Shown here: one piece after another, positions 24,888 to 34,560 of the stretch
Layout: every line of letters begins with the position of its first letter
Position numbering within the stretch: the first letter of the stretch is position 1
Source of the DNA: Paracoccus sp. (in: a-proteobacteria)
GTDB lineage: Bacteria; Pseudomonadota; Alphaproteobacteria; Rhodobacterales; Rhodobacteraceae
DNA length: 64,000 nt
Assembly: GCF_030604785.1 (NCBI RefSeq)
Contig: NZ_JAUVVF010000012.1
Span: 1-64,000 of the forward strand
Reading direction: 5' to 3'
Made by a program: the position numbers and the translations under genes
Notes under the pieces: model-generated
The model's database searches: none
What the model was told of the DNA's origin: nothing
Seen by the model: the letters and a program-made list of their open reading frames with translations, nothing else

Positions 24888-25775
24888 ATGACCACAACGA
24901 TGAAACTTGCAGCAGGCAGCATCCTGCTGGGCGTCGCCGTCCTTGCGCTCAAGACGCTGGCCTGGTGGCTGACCGGCTCGGTGGCGCTCTTGTCGGATGC
25001 GCTGGAAAGCATCGTGAACGTTGCGGCGGCGATCGCCGCGCTGGTGGCGATCGGCGTGGCGCAGCGCCCGGCCGATCAGGGCCATCCCTATGGCCACCAC
25101 AAGGCCGAATTCATCAGCGCGGTGATTGAGGGCGTGCTGATCATCCTGGCGGCGCTGCTGATCCTGCATCAGGCCTGGGCGGCGCTGCAATCGCCGCGCC
25201 CGCTGGAACAGCCGGGCCTGGGGCTGGCGATCAACGCCTTCGCCTCGGTCCTGAACGGCCTGTGGTGCTGGGTCCTGATCCGCGAAGGGCGGCGGCGGCG
25301 CTCGCCTGCCCTTGTGGCGGATGGCAAGCATCTGATGACCGACGTGATCTCGTCCATGGGCGTCTTGGCGGGGATCGGGCTGGCGCTGGCGACGGGCTGG
25401 ATGATCCTTGACCCGATCCTTGCCATGCTGGTCGGCGTCAACATCCTGTGGTCCGGCTGGAAGGTCGTGACAGCCTCGCTGTCGGGCCTGATGGACGAGG
25501 CCGTGTCGGACCGTGCCCTGTCCGAGATCCGCCAGATCATCTCGGACCGTGCCGAGGGCGCAATCGAGGCCCATGACCTGCGCACCCGCCATGCGGGCCG
25601 CGCGACCTTCATCGACTTTCACCTGGTCGTGGATGGCCAGACCACGGTGGCCGAGGCGCATGACATCTGCGACCGGATCGAGGCCGCGCTGAAGGAATAT
25701 CTGCCCGACGCCCAGATCACCATTCATGTCGAGCCCGAACACAAGGCCAAGCATTCGGGCGTTCTGGTGATCTGA
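24888..25775 (+). CDS. Cation diffusion facilitator (FieF/ZitB-type) metal exporter
   Basis: The 295-residue product has six predicted membrane helices, the CDF metal site pattern LLSDALESIVNV in helix 2 and VADGKHLMTDVISS in helix 5, and HPYGHHKAEF in the first cytoplasmic loop. The C-terminal cytoplasmic ferredoxin-like domain ends with TIHVEPEH. CDF proteins export divalent metals such as zinc or iron in exchange for protons. The start at 24888 is chosen because residues before it do not fit the family. Confidence 0.92.
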   Translation: MTTTMKLAAGSILLGVAVLALKTLAWWLTGSVALLSDALESIVNVAAAIAALVAIGVAQRPADQGHPYGHHKAEFISAVIEGVLIILAALLILHQAWAALQSPRPLEQPGLGLAINAFASVLNGLWCWVLIREGRRRRSPALVADGKHLMTDVISSMGVLAGIGLALATGWMILDPILAMLVGVNILWSGWKVVTASLSGLMDEAVSDRALSEIRQIISDRAEGAIEAHDLRTRHAGRATFIDFHLVVDGQTTVAEAHDICDRIEAALKEYLPDAQITIHVEPEHKAKHSGVLVI

Positions 25776-25781
25776 CGCGCT

Positions 25782-26567
25782 TCAGGCGGCCAGCCGCACC
25801 CAGACCGGGACGTGGTCGCTTGGCTTCTCGCCCGCGCGGACCTCGCGCTCGACCCCGGCATCGACCATCAGATCGGCGGCTTGCGGCGACAGCAGCAGAT
25901 GATCGATGCGGATGCCGTCATCGCGGTTCCACGCCCCCGCCTGATAATCCCAGAAGGTGAAGGGCCCGCGCGTTCCCCAAGGGTCGCGGATGCGGACGGC
26001 ATCTGTCCAGCCCTGATGCAGGATGGCGCGGAAGGCCGCGCGGCTTTCCGGGCGGAACAGCGCATCGTCAAGCCAGTTCTGCGGATTGGCCACATCGCGC
26101 GCTTCGGGGATGATGTTGTAATCGCCCAGCATCACCACCGGCATTTCCAGCGCCAGCAATTCCGCGGCGCGCAGGCGCAGGCGTTCCATCCAGGCCAGCT
26201 TGTAATCGTATTTCGGCCCCGGCGCGGGGTTGCCGTTGGGCAGGTAGAGCCCCGCGATCCGCACGGATTGCGCGCCGGTCACGGTCGCCTCGATATAGCG
26301 GGCCTGTTCGTCGGCATCATCGCCGGCCAAGCCGCGCGTCACGTCCTCCAGCGGCAGCAGCGACAGGATCGCCACGCCGTTGAAGCCCTTTTGCCCATGC
26401 GTCTCGACCTGCCAGCCCAGATCCTCGAAATGGGCGCGGGGGAAGGCCTCGTCCACCGACTTGATTTCCTGAAGCACGACCAGATCGGCATCGGTCTGGC
26501 CCAGCCAAGCGGTCAGGGCCTCGATCCGGGCCTTTACGCCATTGATGTTGAAGCTTGCGATTTTCAT
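25782..26567 (-). CDS. xth: Exodeoxyribonuclease III
   Basis: The 261-residue AP endonuclease / 3'-5' exonuclease has the family start MKIASFNINGVKARIEAL, metal-binding glutamate in VLQEIKS, the GDYNIIPE motif, and the catalytic SDHVPV near the C-terminus. It takes part in base-excision repair. It converges on the CDF gene with 6 bases between stops, and is followed by nothing on its strand. Confidence 0.95.
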   Translation of the reverse strand: MKIASFNINGVKARIEALTAWLGQTDADLVVLQEIKSVDEAFPRAHFEDLGWQVETHGQKGFNGVAILSLLPLEDVTRGLAGDDADEQARYIEATVTGAQSVRIAGLYLPNGNPAPGPKYDYKLAWMERLRLRAAELLALEMPVVMLGDYNIIPEARDVANPQNWLDDALFRPESRAAFRAILHQGWTDAVRIRDPWGTRGPFTFWDYQAGAWNRDDGIRIDHLLLSPQAADLMVDAGVEREVRAGEKPSDHVPVWVRLAA

Positions 26568-26608
26568 GGCGCGACCATGCGTCCGGCCATCCCGCTTGGC
26601 AAGCCCGC

Positions 26609-26932
26609 TTACATCGAGAAGGACGTGCCGCAGCCGCAGCTGCTGGAGGCGTTGGGGTTCTCGATCACGAAACGCGCGCCGATCAGTTCCTCGGAGAAAT
26701 CGATCACCGCGCCTGCCAGAAAGGGCAGCGAGACCGGATCGACCAGCACCTGCTGGCCCGCGCCCTCCAGCACCAGATCGTCGGGGGCGGGCTGGTCCAG
26801 ACGGATGTCATACTGGAACCCCGAACACCCCCCGCCCAAGACCGCGACCCGCAGGGGCTGCGGCTCCTTGCCGGCATTGATCTGGGCCAGGCGCTCAAAG
26901 GCGCGTTCGGTGACTTTCGGCGGCAGGTTCAT
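26609..26932 (-). CDS. erpA: A-type iron-sulfur carrier (ErpA/IscA family)
   Basis: The 107-residue product has the HesB/IscA pattern with the three metal-binding cysteines: GGGCSGFQY and C-terminal CGCGTSF. The family delivers Fe-S clusters to apoproteins. The sequence NLPPKVTERAFERLAQI at the start is common in alphaproteobacterial ErpA. The xth gene follows 42 bases downstream on the same strand; the two are conserved neighbours in Rhodobacterales. ErpA versus IscA cannot be decided from sequence alone. Confidence 0.9.
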   Translation of the reverse strand: MNLPPKVTERAFERLAQINAGKEPQPLRVAVLGGGCSGFQYDIRLDQPAPDDLVLEGAGQQVLVDPVSLPFLAGAVIDFSEELIGARFVIENPNASSSCGCGTSFSM

Positions 26933-27007
26933 GGGGCGTTCCGGTTTTCGACCTCTGCTGCGAAATATAGGGTTGGCGCGCACGTCCCGCAAGGAAGCCC
27001 CACGCCC

Positions 27008-28168
27008 ATGACCGCCCTCGCGCCCTATGCCTGCCAGCCCGATCAGAGCCGCGGACGGCTGTTTCCCGAAAAGCTGTCCACCTTCCGCTCGCCCTGGCAG
27101 CGGGATCGGGACAGGATCATCCATTCCTCGGCCTTTCGGCGGCTCAAGCACAAGACGCAGGTCTTCGTCGAACATGATGGCGAGGCATGGCGCGGTGACT
27201 ATTTCCGCACCCGCCTGACCCACACGATCGAGGTCGCGCAGGTCGCCCGCACCATCGCCGGCGCGCTTGGCCTGAACACCGATCTGGCCGAGACCGTGGC
27301 CCTGGCCCATGATCTGGGCCACCCGCCCTTTGGCCATACCGGTGAGGATGCGCTGGCCGTTCTGATGGAACCCTATGGCGGCTTCGACCACAACGCCCAG
27401 GCGCTGCGGATCATCACCCGGCTCGAACGGCATTACGCCGATTACGACGGGCTGAACCTGACCTGGGAATCGCTGGAGGGCATCGCCAAGCATAACGGCC
27501 CGGTGACCGGTCCCCTGCCCTATGCCCTGGCCGAGGTGAACACCGCCTGGGATCTGGAACTGCACAGCAATGCCAGCGCCGAGGCGCAGGTCGCCGCCGT
27601 GGCCGACGACGTGGCCTATAACCACCACGACCTGCATGACGGGCTACGCGCAGAATTGTTCACCGAGGCCGAACTGTCGGAACTGCCCGTGATCGGCCCC
27701 GCCTTCGCCGAGGTGGACGCCCTCTATCCCGGCCTCGACCCGACGCGCCGCCGCTACGAGGCCCTGCGCCGCGTCTTCGGCGTCATGGTCGAGGATGTGA
27801 TCGCGGTGGCCCAGAACCGCCTCGCCGGCCTTCAACCCCGCCATGTGGACGAGATCCGCGCGATGGACGGGCCGATCATCCGCTTCTCGAAGCCGCTCTA
27901 CCAGAACATCAAGGCGATCAAGTCCTTCCTGTTCCAGCGCATGTATCGCGCGCCTTCGGTGGTGGTGGAACGCGAATCGGTGACGCGGATGGTGAACGAC
28001 CTCTTCCCCCATTACCTCGCGCATCCCGAGGCGATGCCCGACCAGTGGCACCAGACCGCCCGCGCCCTGAACGACGAGACCGAGCGCGCGCGCCTGGTGC
28101 TGGATTACGTCTCGGGCATGACCGACCGCTATGCCATCGCGGAACATCAGCGGTTGTTTCGCCGCTGA
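27008..28168 (+). CDS. dGTP triphosphohydrolase-like protein
   Basis: The 386-residue product is an HD-domain protein of the dGTPase type 2 group: RLFPEKLSTFRSPWQRDRDRII, HSSAFRRLKHKTQVF, then the HD metal ligands in RLTHTIEVAQ and ALAHDLGHPPFGHTGED. The enzymes hydrolyse dNTPs to deoxynucleoside and triphosphate, usually with allosteric control by other dNTPs. It is divergent from erpA with 75 bases between. In many alphaproteobacteria it stands beside argS and erpA; argS is not present here. Confidence 0.93.
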   Translation: MTALAPYACQPDQSRGRLFPEKLSTFRSPWQRDRDRIIHSSAFRRLKHKTQVFVEHDGEAWRGDYFRTRLTHTIEVAQVARTIAGALGLNTDLAETVALAHDLGHPPFGHTGEDALAVLMEPYGGFDHNAQALRIITRLERHYADYDGLNLTWESLEGIAKHNGPVTGPLPYALAEVNTAWDLELHSNASAEAQVAAVADDVAYNHHDLHDGLRAELFTEAELSELPVIGPAFAEVDALYPGLDPTRRRYEALRRVFGVMVEDVIAVAQNRLAGLQPRHVDEIRAMDGPIIRFSKPLYQNIKAIKSFLFQRMYRAPSVVVERESVTRMVNDLFPHYLAHPEAMPDQWHQTARALNDETERARLVLDYVSGMTDRYAIAEHQRLFRR

Positions 28169-28175
28169 CCCTTCC

Positions 28176-28201
28176 GGAACTTTCACCACCCCCCTGGTGT
28201 T
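28176..28201 (+). promoter_or_regulatory. EcfG-type general stress promoter before osmC
   Basis: GGAAC, 17 bases, TGTT: a full -35 match and a one-mismatch -10 to the alphaproteobacterial EcfG consensus GGAAC-N16/17-CGTT. It lies 96 bases before the osmC ATG, a position compatible with a leader of about 85 bases. The gene product is a known type of stress protein. Confidence 0.55.
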
Positions 28202-28296
28202 GAGGCGCGCAGATACGGCGGCCGGACCGCCGGTCCCGGCGTGCCTCAGGGCGCGAAGCGGCTGGCATCGGCCCCTCAACACGAAGGGAGCAGGAC

Positions 28297-28719
28297 ATGA
28301 TCACCCGCAGCGGTTCGGCGAAATGGCAAGGCGGTCTCAAGGGCGGCAAGGGCACGGTCTCGACCGCGTCGGGCGCGCTGGACGGGCTGGCCTATGGCTT
28401 CGGCACCCGGTTCGAGAACGGTCCCGGCACCAATCCCGAGGAACTGGTCGGCGCCGCCCATGCCTCGTGCTTCTCGATGGCGCTGGCGATGATGCTGGAA
28501 CAGGCCGGCGTCACCGGGGTCGAGATCGAGACGCGATCGGACATCTCGCTCGACCGAGAGGGCGAGGGCTTCGCGGTCAAGAAGGCGCATCTGACCACCA
28601 CGATCCGGGGCGATGGCGATCCCGAAACGCTGCGCGAGACGGCGGAAAAGGCCAAGGCGGGCTGCCCCATCAGCAAGCTGCTGAACGCCGAGATCACGAT
28701 GGAGGTCCGTCTGGGCTGA
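28297..28719 (+). CDS. osmC: OsmC/Ohr family peroxiredoxin
   Basis: OsmC proteins reduce organic hydroperoxides with two cysteines. The 140-residue product has both: C in AHASCFSMAL and C in KAGCPISKLL, plus TNPEELVGAAHA. The first residues (ITRSGSAKWQGGLKGGKG) match OsmC rather than Ohr. GGGAGCAGG lies before the ATG. Confidence 0.92.
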   Translation: MITRSGSAKWQGGLKGGKGTVSTASGALDGLAYGFGTRFENGPGTNPEELVGAAHASCFSMALAMMLEQAGVTGVEIETRSDISLDREGEGFAVKKAHLTTTIRGDGDPETLRETAEKAKAGCPISKLLNAEITMEVRLG

Positions 28720-28800
28720 CCGGCGCTTTTTGCCATTTGACATCGGGCGGGCGCGCATGTGGAGATGGGCCATTGAACCCGCCGCATCAGAGGCTGCCCG

Positions 28801-29286
28801 ATGTTTCCCTCACCCTTGCGTCTGTCCGCCTGCCTTGGCCTTGCCGTCATGGCGCTGCCCTTGGGCGCCGCCGCGCAGGATTGCCCGAACTGGCGGCTTT
28901 TCGCCCCCAAGACGATCGAAGCCAGCGCCGACAGCCTGTTCCAGCGTTACCAGACCCCGCTGGTGGCGGGGGGGTCGGTCAATCTGACCTCGTGCCTCGA
29001 GATGCCGGGCATCGGCTATGTTCAGGAAGCACCCGATCTCAGCGTCGAATATGACGGCCAGGGCGACCGCAGGCTGCTGGACATTCGGGTTCAGGCCGAT
29101 TGCGACACGACCCTGCTGGTGAACCTGCCCGACGAGCAATATGTCTATTCCGACGATGAGGACGGGCTGAACCCGATCATCCGCATCGCCGCCGCGCCAA
29201 GCGGGCTCTACGACATCTGGGTCGGCACGATCGAGCCCGCGAATTGCGCCGCCATCCTGATGATCGAGACCTTCGACGAAAGCTGA
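28801..29286 (+). CDS. Secreted hypothetical protein (pre-peptidase-like domain)
   Basis: The 161-residue product has a signal peptide (cleavage near AAAQ-DC, residue 26) and about 135 secreted residues. Four cysteines (C28, C65 region, C100 region and C149 region) could form two disulfides. The repeated pattern of TLLVNLPDEQYVYSDDEDGLNP and GLYDIWVGTIEP resembles the beta-sandwich PPC domain, which binds near the C-termini of secreted peptidases; similar proteins in Rhodobacterales are often mislabelled peptidase S1. No catalytic residues are seen. Function unknown. Confidence 0.7.
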   Translation: MFPSPLRLSACLGLAVMALPLGAAAQDCPNWRLFAPKTIEASADSLFQRYQTPLVAGGSVNLTSCLEMPGIGYVQEAPDLSVEYDGQGDRRLLDIRVQADCDTTLLVNLPDEQYVYSDDEDGLNPIIRIAAAPSGLYDIWVGTIEPANCAAILMIETFDES

Positions 29287-29293
29287 GACGGGT

Positions 29294-30889
29294 TCAGACC
29301 ATCATCTCCTTGGTCGCGGTCAATTTCAGGTCGGGATGGTCGCGGCCGATCCGGTCGATGTCCCATTGGAGGCGGGTCAGATAGACCAGATCGCCGTCAT
29401 GGTCATGCGCCAGATGGCCCTTGTTGGCATTGGCGAAGGCATCGACCTTGTCCGTGGGGCCGCTGACCCACCGGGCGCTGGTGAACTGGCTGCCCTCGAA
29501 GCGAACGGGGATGCCGTATTCCAGCTCGATCCGGCTGGCCAGCACCTCGAATTGCAGCGCGCCGACGACCCCGACAATGAAGCCCGAGCCGATGGCCGGC
29601 TTGAAGACCTTGGCCGCGCCTTCTTCTGCGAACTGCATCAGCGCCTTTTCCAGGTGCTTGGCTTTCATCGGATCGGTCGCGCGCACGGTCTGCAGGAGTT
29701 CCGGCGCAAAGGACGGGATGCCGGTGAAGCGCAGGGCCTCGCCCTCGGTCAGCGCGTCGCCGATGCGCAGCTGGCCGTGGTTGGGGATGCCGATGATGTC
29801 GCCCGCCCAGGCCTCCTCGGCCAGTTCGCGGTCGGCGGCGAGGAACAGGACCGGGTTGGTGACCGCCATCGGCTTCTTCGACCGCACGTGGGTCAGCTTC
29901 ATCCCGCGCTCGAAATGACCCGAGGCCAGGCGCACGAAGGCCACCCGGTCACGGTGCTTGGGGTCCATGTTGGCCTGCACCTTGAAGACGAAGCCGGTCA
30001 CGGGCGTCTCTTCGGGGCTGATCTGGCGCCCGGCGGCGTTCTGCGGCTGGGGCGGAGGCCCGTATTCGCTGATCCCGCGCATCAATTCGCGCACGCCGAA
30101 GCTGTTGATCGCGCTGCCGAACCAGATCGGCGTCATGTGGCCTTCCAGAAAGGACTGCCGGTCGAAGGCGGGCAGCAATTCGCGCGCCATCTCGATCTCT
30201 TCGCGCAGCTTGGCCAGCAGGTCGGCGGGCACGTGAGCGGCCAGCCTGGGATCGTCCAGCCCCTCGATGGCGATGCTTTCGGCGACCTTGTTGCGGTCGG
30301 CGCGGTCCATCAGTTCCAGCCGGTCGCGCAGCATGTCGTAGCAGCCGATGAAGTCGCGGCCCACCCCGATGGGCCAGCTTGCAGGCGCCACGTCGATGGC
30401 CAGGTTCTCCTGGATCTCGTCGATGATCTCGAACGTGTCCCGGCTTTCGCGGTCCATCTTGTTGCAGAAGGTCAGGATCGGCAGGTCGCGCAGGCGGCAG
30501 ACCTCGAACAGCTTGCGGGTCTGCGATTCGACGCCCTTGGCACCGTCGATGACCATGATCGCCGCATCCACCGCCGTCAGCGTGCGATAGGTATCCTCGG
30601 AAAAGTCGCTGTGGCCCGGCGTATCGACCAGGTTGAAGCGATATGCGTCAAAATCGAACGACATCGCCGAGGCCGAGACCGAGATGCCGCGATCCTGTTC
30701 CATCTTCATGAAGTCCGACCGGGTGCGCCGCGCCTCGCCCTTGGCGCGCACCTGACCGGCCATCTGGATGGCGCCGCCATACAGCAGGAATTTCTCGGTC
30801 AGCGTGGTCTTGCCGGCATCGGGATGCGAGATGATCGCAAAGGTCCGGCGGCGGGCGATTTCGGGCGGAAGTTCGGGGCGGTTGCTCAT
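29294..30889 (-). CDS. prfC: Peptide chain release factor 3
   Basis: RF3 is the GTPase that recycles RF1/RF2 from the ribosome. The 531-residue product has G1 SHPDAGKTT, G2/G3 VDTPGHSDFSEDT and NKMD (G4) in order, and the RF3 C-terminal region (FVVGVVGALQFEVLASRI pattern). The ATG at 30889 is chosen; the ORF extends to 30925 but those residues are not part of the family. Confidence 0.95.
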   Translation of the reverse strand: MSNRPELPPEIARRRTFAIISHPDAGKTTLTEKFLLYGGAIQMAGQVRAKGEARRTRSDFMKMEQDRGISVSASAMSFDFDAYRFNLVDTPGHSDFSEDTYRTLTAVDAAIMVIDGAKGVESQTRKLFEVCRLRDLPILTFCNKMDRESRDTFEIIDEIQENLAIDVAPASWPIGVGRDFIGCYDMLRDRLELMDRADRNKVAESIAIEGLDDPRLAAHVPADLLAKLREEIEMARELLPAFDRQSFLEGHMTPIWFGSAINSFGVRELMRGISEYGPPPQPQNAAGRQISPEETPVTGFVFKVQANMDPKHRDRVAFVRLASGHFERGMKLTHVRSKKPMAVTNPVLFLAADRELAEEAWAGDIIGIPNHGQLRIGDALTEGEALRFTGIPSFAPELLQTVRATDPMKAKHLEKALMQFAEEGAAKVFKPAIGSGFIVGVVGALQFEVLASRIELEYGIPVRFEGSQFTSARWVSGPTDKVDAFANANKGHLAHDHDGDLVYLTRLQWDIDRIGRDHPDLKLTATKEMMV

Positions 30890-31023
30890 GAGGGGCGCTT
30901 TACCGCGCCCGCAAGCGCAAGGCAATCGGCGCCTTGGGCGCTGAACTGGCTCGTTCTGTCACTACCTTGCGCTTGCCGGGATGCGGGGCCGGGACAAATC
31001 TTGTCACGGGCTTCGGTGGCGGG

Positions 31024-32439
31024 ATGATGGAACAGGGTCTGGAACAGGTGATGCGGCTTCTCGGCCATCGTGCGGTCGAATGGATGCGCCAGTCGGTGAT
31101 GGCGCTTCCCGATCCGTTGCCTGCCGACGATCCCGCGACGGATGCGCTGGCCAAGGCCGCGATCATCGGCCCGATCCTCGGGGCGCTGACGGGACGACCC
31201 TCGCCGGTCGAGGTTCTGGCCCGCCGCCGCCTCTGCCCGGACACTGTCCGCTGCGCGGCGCTTGACCATCTGTCCGGGCCGGGGTCGCGGGCGCGGTTGA
31301 TCCTGGCCGCACGGCTGGTCGCGCCCGAGGATGCCGCCTGTCGGCTGGCGCAGGCCGATCTGGCGCATGACGAGGCCCGGCCAGCGGCGCTGCGCCTGAT
31401 GCTGGGCGCAAGCCCGCCCCCGGATGCCGAGACGATGCTGCTGGCGCCCCTGCCCCCGGTGATCGATCGCGCCAGCCTGTCGGCGCGCCTGCGCCTTCTG
31501 CTGGCATGGTGGCGGCAGGCCGGAGGTCCGCCCCGCCTGTCATCGCCCGGCCGGCACGGCGATCTGCTGCGCGCGCTGCGGGACTGGGCAGGCCTCGCGC
31601 GTCAGATGGGCGACACGCAGCTTCTGGCCGAGGCGGTCTGCGGCCTGTTGCTGGTCGATCCGCATCATGACGTGGCCGACATGCTGACCCGGATCATGGA
31701 CCTGCAGGGCCCGGACGGCGCCTTTCCCGCACGCCTGCGCCGCCCTGAGACGCCCACCCCTCTGGCCGAGGGGATCGGCCCGACCCTGTCGACGCTGCTT
31801 GCCTTTCAGCTGACAAGGCCCGGCCGCCGCATCGCGCCCGCAGCCCTGCCCGAGCGGGCGATCACGGGCGCGGTGCTGGAACTGGCCGCCGCGATGGCGC
31901 AGCGGATCGAGACCGAAGACCTGGACCCACGGGCGCGGCTTCTGGGGCAGGTTCTGCTGATGCGCGCGACCGGGCGCAACCATCTGGCAGACATGGGCAC
32001 GGACTTGGTGTTGCCCGACAGGGCGCTGGTGGGACGGCTGGCCTCGATCGTCTTCGGCGATCCGGTCGCGGCGCTGGCGCTGCGGCGGCATCTCGGCTGG
32101 CGGCAGCCCGCACGGCTGGTCACGCCGGAACTGGCCTGGCTGAGCGGTGCGCCGGTGCGGCAGACGGGGCGGCTGCCTGCAGATGACGGCGCGATCTGGA
32201 TGCGTGCGGTGCGGCAGGGCGACGGCCCGGCCTTCATGGCGCTGATCGCGCAGGCGCGGCGCCATGGCGCCCTGCCCGATCCCTGCACCCATGGCCTTGC
32301 CCGCAGGCTCGCAGGCACCGCCCTGGCCCAAGGCTGCCGGTCGGACGCGTCCTTCACGCAGCTTGCCGCGGCGCTGGAGCGCGTGATCCTGCTGGCAACG
32401 GTCTTTGACCAGCCGCCGGCCCCGGCCATGGTGGCCTAG
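31024..32439 (+). CDS. Large hypothetical protein, helical, alanine/leucine/arginine-rich
   Basis: I do not recognise this protein. The 471-residue product (start ATG 31024, GGTGGCGGG before it; frame is open to 30934) is almost entirely helical, rich in A, L and R, without signal or clear membrane segments. The segment [21 protein letters not shown] followed by TLSTLLAFQ resembles repeats in alpha/alpha-toroid enzymes (xxLQxxDGxFP), but only one such repeat is evident. It is divergent from prfC and its TAG is interlocked with the TAG of fhs on the other strand (shared CTAG). Confidence 0.72.
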   Translation: MMEQGLEQVMRLLGHRAVEWMRQSVMALPDPLPADDPATDALAKAAIIGPILGALTGRPSPVEVLARRRLCPDTVRCAALDHLSGPGSRARLILAARLVAPEDAACRLAQADLAHDEARPAALRLMLGASPPPDAETMLLAPLPPVIDRASLSARLRLLLAWWRQAGGPPRLSSPGRHGDLLRALRDWAGLARQMGDTQLLAEAVCGLLLVDPHHDVADMLTRIMDLQGPDGAFPARLRRPETPTPLAEGIGPTLSTLLAFQLTRPGRRIAPAALPERAITGAVLELAAAMAQRIETEDLDPRARLLGQVLLMRATGRNHLADMGTDLVLPDRALVGRLASIVFGDPVAALALRRHLGWRQPARLVTPELAWLSGAPVRQTGRLPADDGAIWMRAVRQGDGPAFMALIAQARRHGALPDPCTHGLARRLAGTALAQGCRSDASFTQLAAALERVILLATVFDQPPAPAMVA

Positions 32440-34103
32440 AACAGGCCCTCGACCTGTCCGTCCTCGTCCAGCCGGATCGACAAGGCCGCCGGAACGCGGG
32501 GCAGGCCCGGCATGGTCATGATCTGGCCGCAGATCGCCACGACGAAGCCCGCGCCCGCATTCAGCCGCACCTCGCGCACCGGGACCACATGCCCCTCGGG
32601 CGCGCCGCGCAGCCCCGGATCGGTCGAGAAGCTGTATTGCGTCTTGGCGATGCAGACCGGCATCGGCCCGTGGCCCGCAGCCTCCCATGCGGCAAGCTGC
32701 TCGCGGATGCCCGGTGCGGCCTCGACCCGCGCGGCGCGATAGATGCGGGTGCAGACCGTCTCGATCTTGTCCCAGAGCGGCATGTCATCGGCATAAAGCG
32801 GGCGAAGCGCGGCACCGCCCTCGGCCAGCGCGACAACCGCGCGAGCCAGATCCTCGGCCCCTGCACCGCCCATCGCCCAATGCCGCGCCGGAACGGCCTG
32901 CACGCCGTGGCTGGCGCAGTAATCCTGAAGGGCGGCGATCTCGGCGGGGCTGTCGCCGTCGAAATGGTTCAGCGCCACGACCACGGGCAGGCCGAACTGG
33001 GCAAGGTTCTCGAGATGCCGCCCCAGATTGGCGCAGCCGCGCGTCACCGCGCTGACGTCCTCCTGCGCCAGATCGGCCTTTGCGACGCCGCCATTCATCT
33101 TCAGCGCCCGGATCGTGGCCACAAGCACCGCCGCCGAAGGGCTCAGCCCGCCCAGCCGGCACTTGATGCTGAGAAATTTCTCGGCCCCCAGATCTGCGCC
33201 AAAGCCCGCCTCGGTCACGACATAGTCGGACAGGCGCAAGGCCGCGCGGGTCGCGATCAGGCTGTTGCAGCCATGCGCGATGTTGGCGAAGGGCCCGCCG
33301 TGGACCAAGGCGGGATTGTTCTCCAGCGTCTGCACCAGATTGGGCTGCAACGCGTCCTTCAGCAGGACCGTCATCGCCCCGTCCGCGCCCAGATCGCGCG
33401 CGGTCACAGGCCTGCGGTCCATATCCTCGGCCACGACGATCCGGCCAAGGCGGTCGTTCAGTTCGGCCAGATCGCGGGCCAGGCACAGGATTGCCATCAC
33501 CTCGGAGGCGACGGTGATGTCAAAGCCCGTCTGGCGCGCAAAGCCGTTCGCCGGCCCGCCCAGACCCACCGCGATGTCGCGCAGCGCGCGGTCGTTCATG
33601 TCCATCACCCGCCGCCATGTGACGCGGCGCGTGTCGATCCTGAGCGCGTTGCCCCAGTGGATGTGGTTGTCGATCATCGCGGCCAGCAGGTTATGGGCCG
33701 AGGTGATGGCGTGGAAATCGCCGGTGAAATGAAGGTTCATCTCCTCCATCGGGACGACCTGCGCGAAGCCGCCACCAGCGGCCCCGCCCTTCATGCCGAA
33801 ATTGGGGCCAAGGCTTGCCTCGCGGATGCAGATCGTGGCGCGCTTGCCGATCCGGTTCAGCGCATCGCCCAGCCCCACGGTGGTGGTCGTCTTCCCCTCG
33901 CCCGCAGGGGTCGGGTTGATCGCCGTGACAAGGATCAGCCGCCCCTCGGGGCGCCCGCTCAGCACGGCCAGCGCGTCATGGGTGATCTTGGCCTTGTCGT
34001 GGCCATAGGGCAGGATCTGATCGCCGCCAAGGCCAAGCCCGGCGGCGATCTGGGAGATGGGGCGCTTGCGCGCGGCGCGGGCGATCTGGATGTCGGACTG
34101 CAT
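32436..34103 (-). CDS. fhs: Formate-tetrahydrofolate ligase
   Basis: The 555-residue enzyme makes 10-formyl-THF from formate, THF and ATP. The P-loop-like motif [42 protein letters not shown] and the [18 protein letters not shown] segment identify it. Start: ATG 34103 is preferred; a GTG at 34118 would add five residues and neither has a strong ribosome site. It follows uspA by 31 bases on the same strand and may belong to its transcript. Confidence 0.95.
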   Translation of the reverse strand: MQSDIQIARAARKRPISQIAAGLGLGGDQILPYGHDKAKITHDALAVLSGRPEGRLILVTAINPTPAGEGKTTTTVGLGDALNRIGKRATICIREASLGPNFGMKGGAAGGGFAQVVPMEEMNLHFTGDFHAITSAHNLLAAMIDNHIHWGNALRIDTRRVTWRRVMDMNDRALRDIAVGLGGPANGFARQTGFDITVASEVMAILCLARDLAELNDRLGRIVVAEDMDRRPVTARDLGADGAMTVLLKDALQPNLVQTLENNPALVHGGPFANIAHGCNSLIATRAALRLSDYVVTEAGFGADLGAEKFLSIKCRLGGLSPSAAVLVATIRALKMNGGVAKADLAQEDVSAVTRGCANLGRHLENLAQFGLPVVVALNHFDGDSPAEIAALQDYCASHGVQAVPARHWAMGGAGAEDLARAVVALAEGGAALRPLYADDMPLWDKIETVCTRIYRAARVEAAPGIREQLAAWEAAGHGPMPVCIAKTQYSFSTDPGLRGAPEGHVVPVREVRLNAGAGFVVAICGQIMTMPGLPRVPAALSIRLDEDGQVEGLF

Positions 34104-34134
34104 GGCGCCCAGCTTCACCAGCCGCCCGCCGCTG

Positions 34135-34560
34135 TCAACGAACGACCAGCACCGAGACGGGCGAGTGGCGCACCACGGCGTTCACGTCGCGGCTGACCAG
34201 GATACTGCGCAGCTCATCGGGTTTGGGGCTGGCCATGACGATCAGGTCGGCGCCGAACTTCTTCGCCGATTTCAGGATCGTTTCGGCCACGTGCCCATGC
34301 CCGACATGGATCCGGACCCGGTCATTGTCGGGCAGGTTCTCGCTTGCGAAGCGGTCCAGATCGTCCTTCATCGTCTGCAGGATACGCGCCTCGTAGCCCT
34401 TTGGCAGAAAGGTCGCCACCATCGAGCTGCCGAAATCGTGGACGATCCCCAGCAGATGGATCACCCCCGTCTCGCCCGCCAGCCGGATCGCGGCAGGCAG
34501 GGCGGTCTCCCATGTCTCGGGATGTTGCAGGTCGATGGGCAGAAGGATGCTCTCATGCAT
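34135..34560 (-). CDS. Universal stress protein of TRAP operon (TeaD-like)
   Basis: The 141-residue product has the UspA ATP-binding pattern: N-terminal [10 protein letters not shown], central [12 protein letters not shown] and [14 protein letters not shown]-terminal SVLVVR. Such proteins are coded next to TRAP permeases (TeaD of the ectoine transporter) and are thought to regulate uptake in an ATP-dependent way. The ATG overlaps the end of the TRAP permease gene by 8 bases, so it is the third gene of this unit. Confidence 0.9.
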   Translation of the reverse strand: MHESILLPIDLQHPETWETALPAAIRLAGETGVIHLLGIVHDFGSSMVATFLPKGYEARILQTMKDDLDRFASENLPDNDRVRIHVGHGHVAETILKSAKKFGADLIVMASPKPDELRSILVSRDVNAVVRHSPVSVLVVR

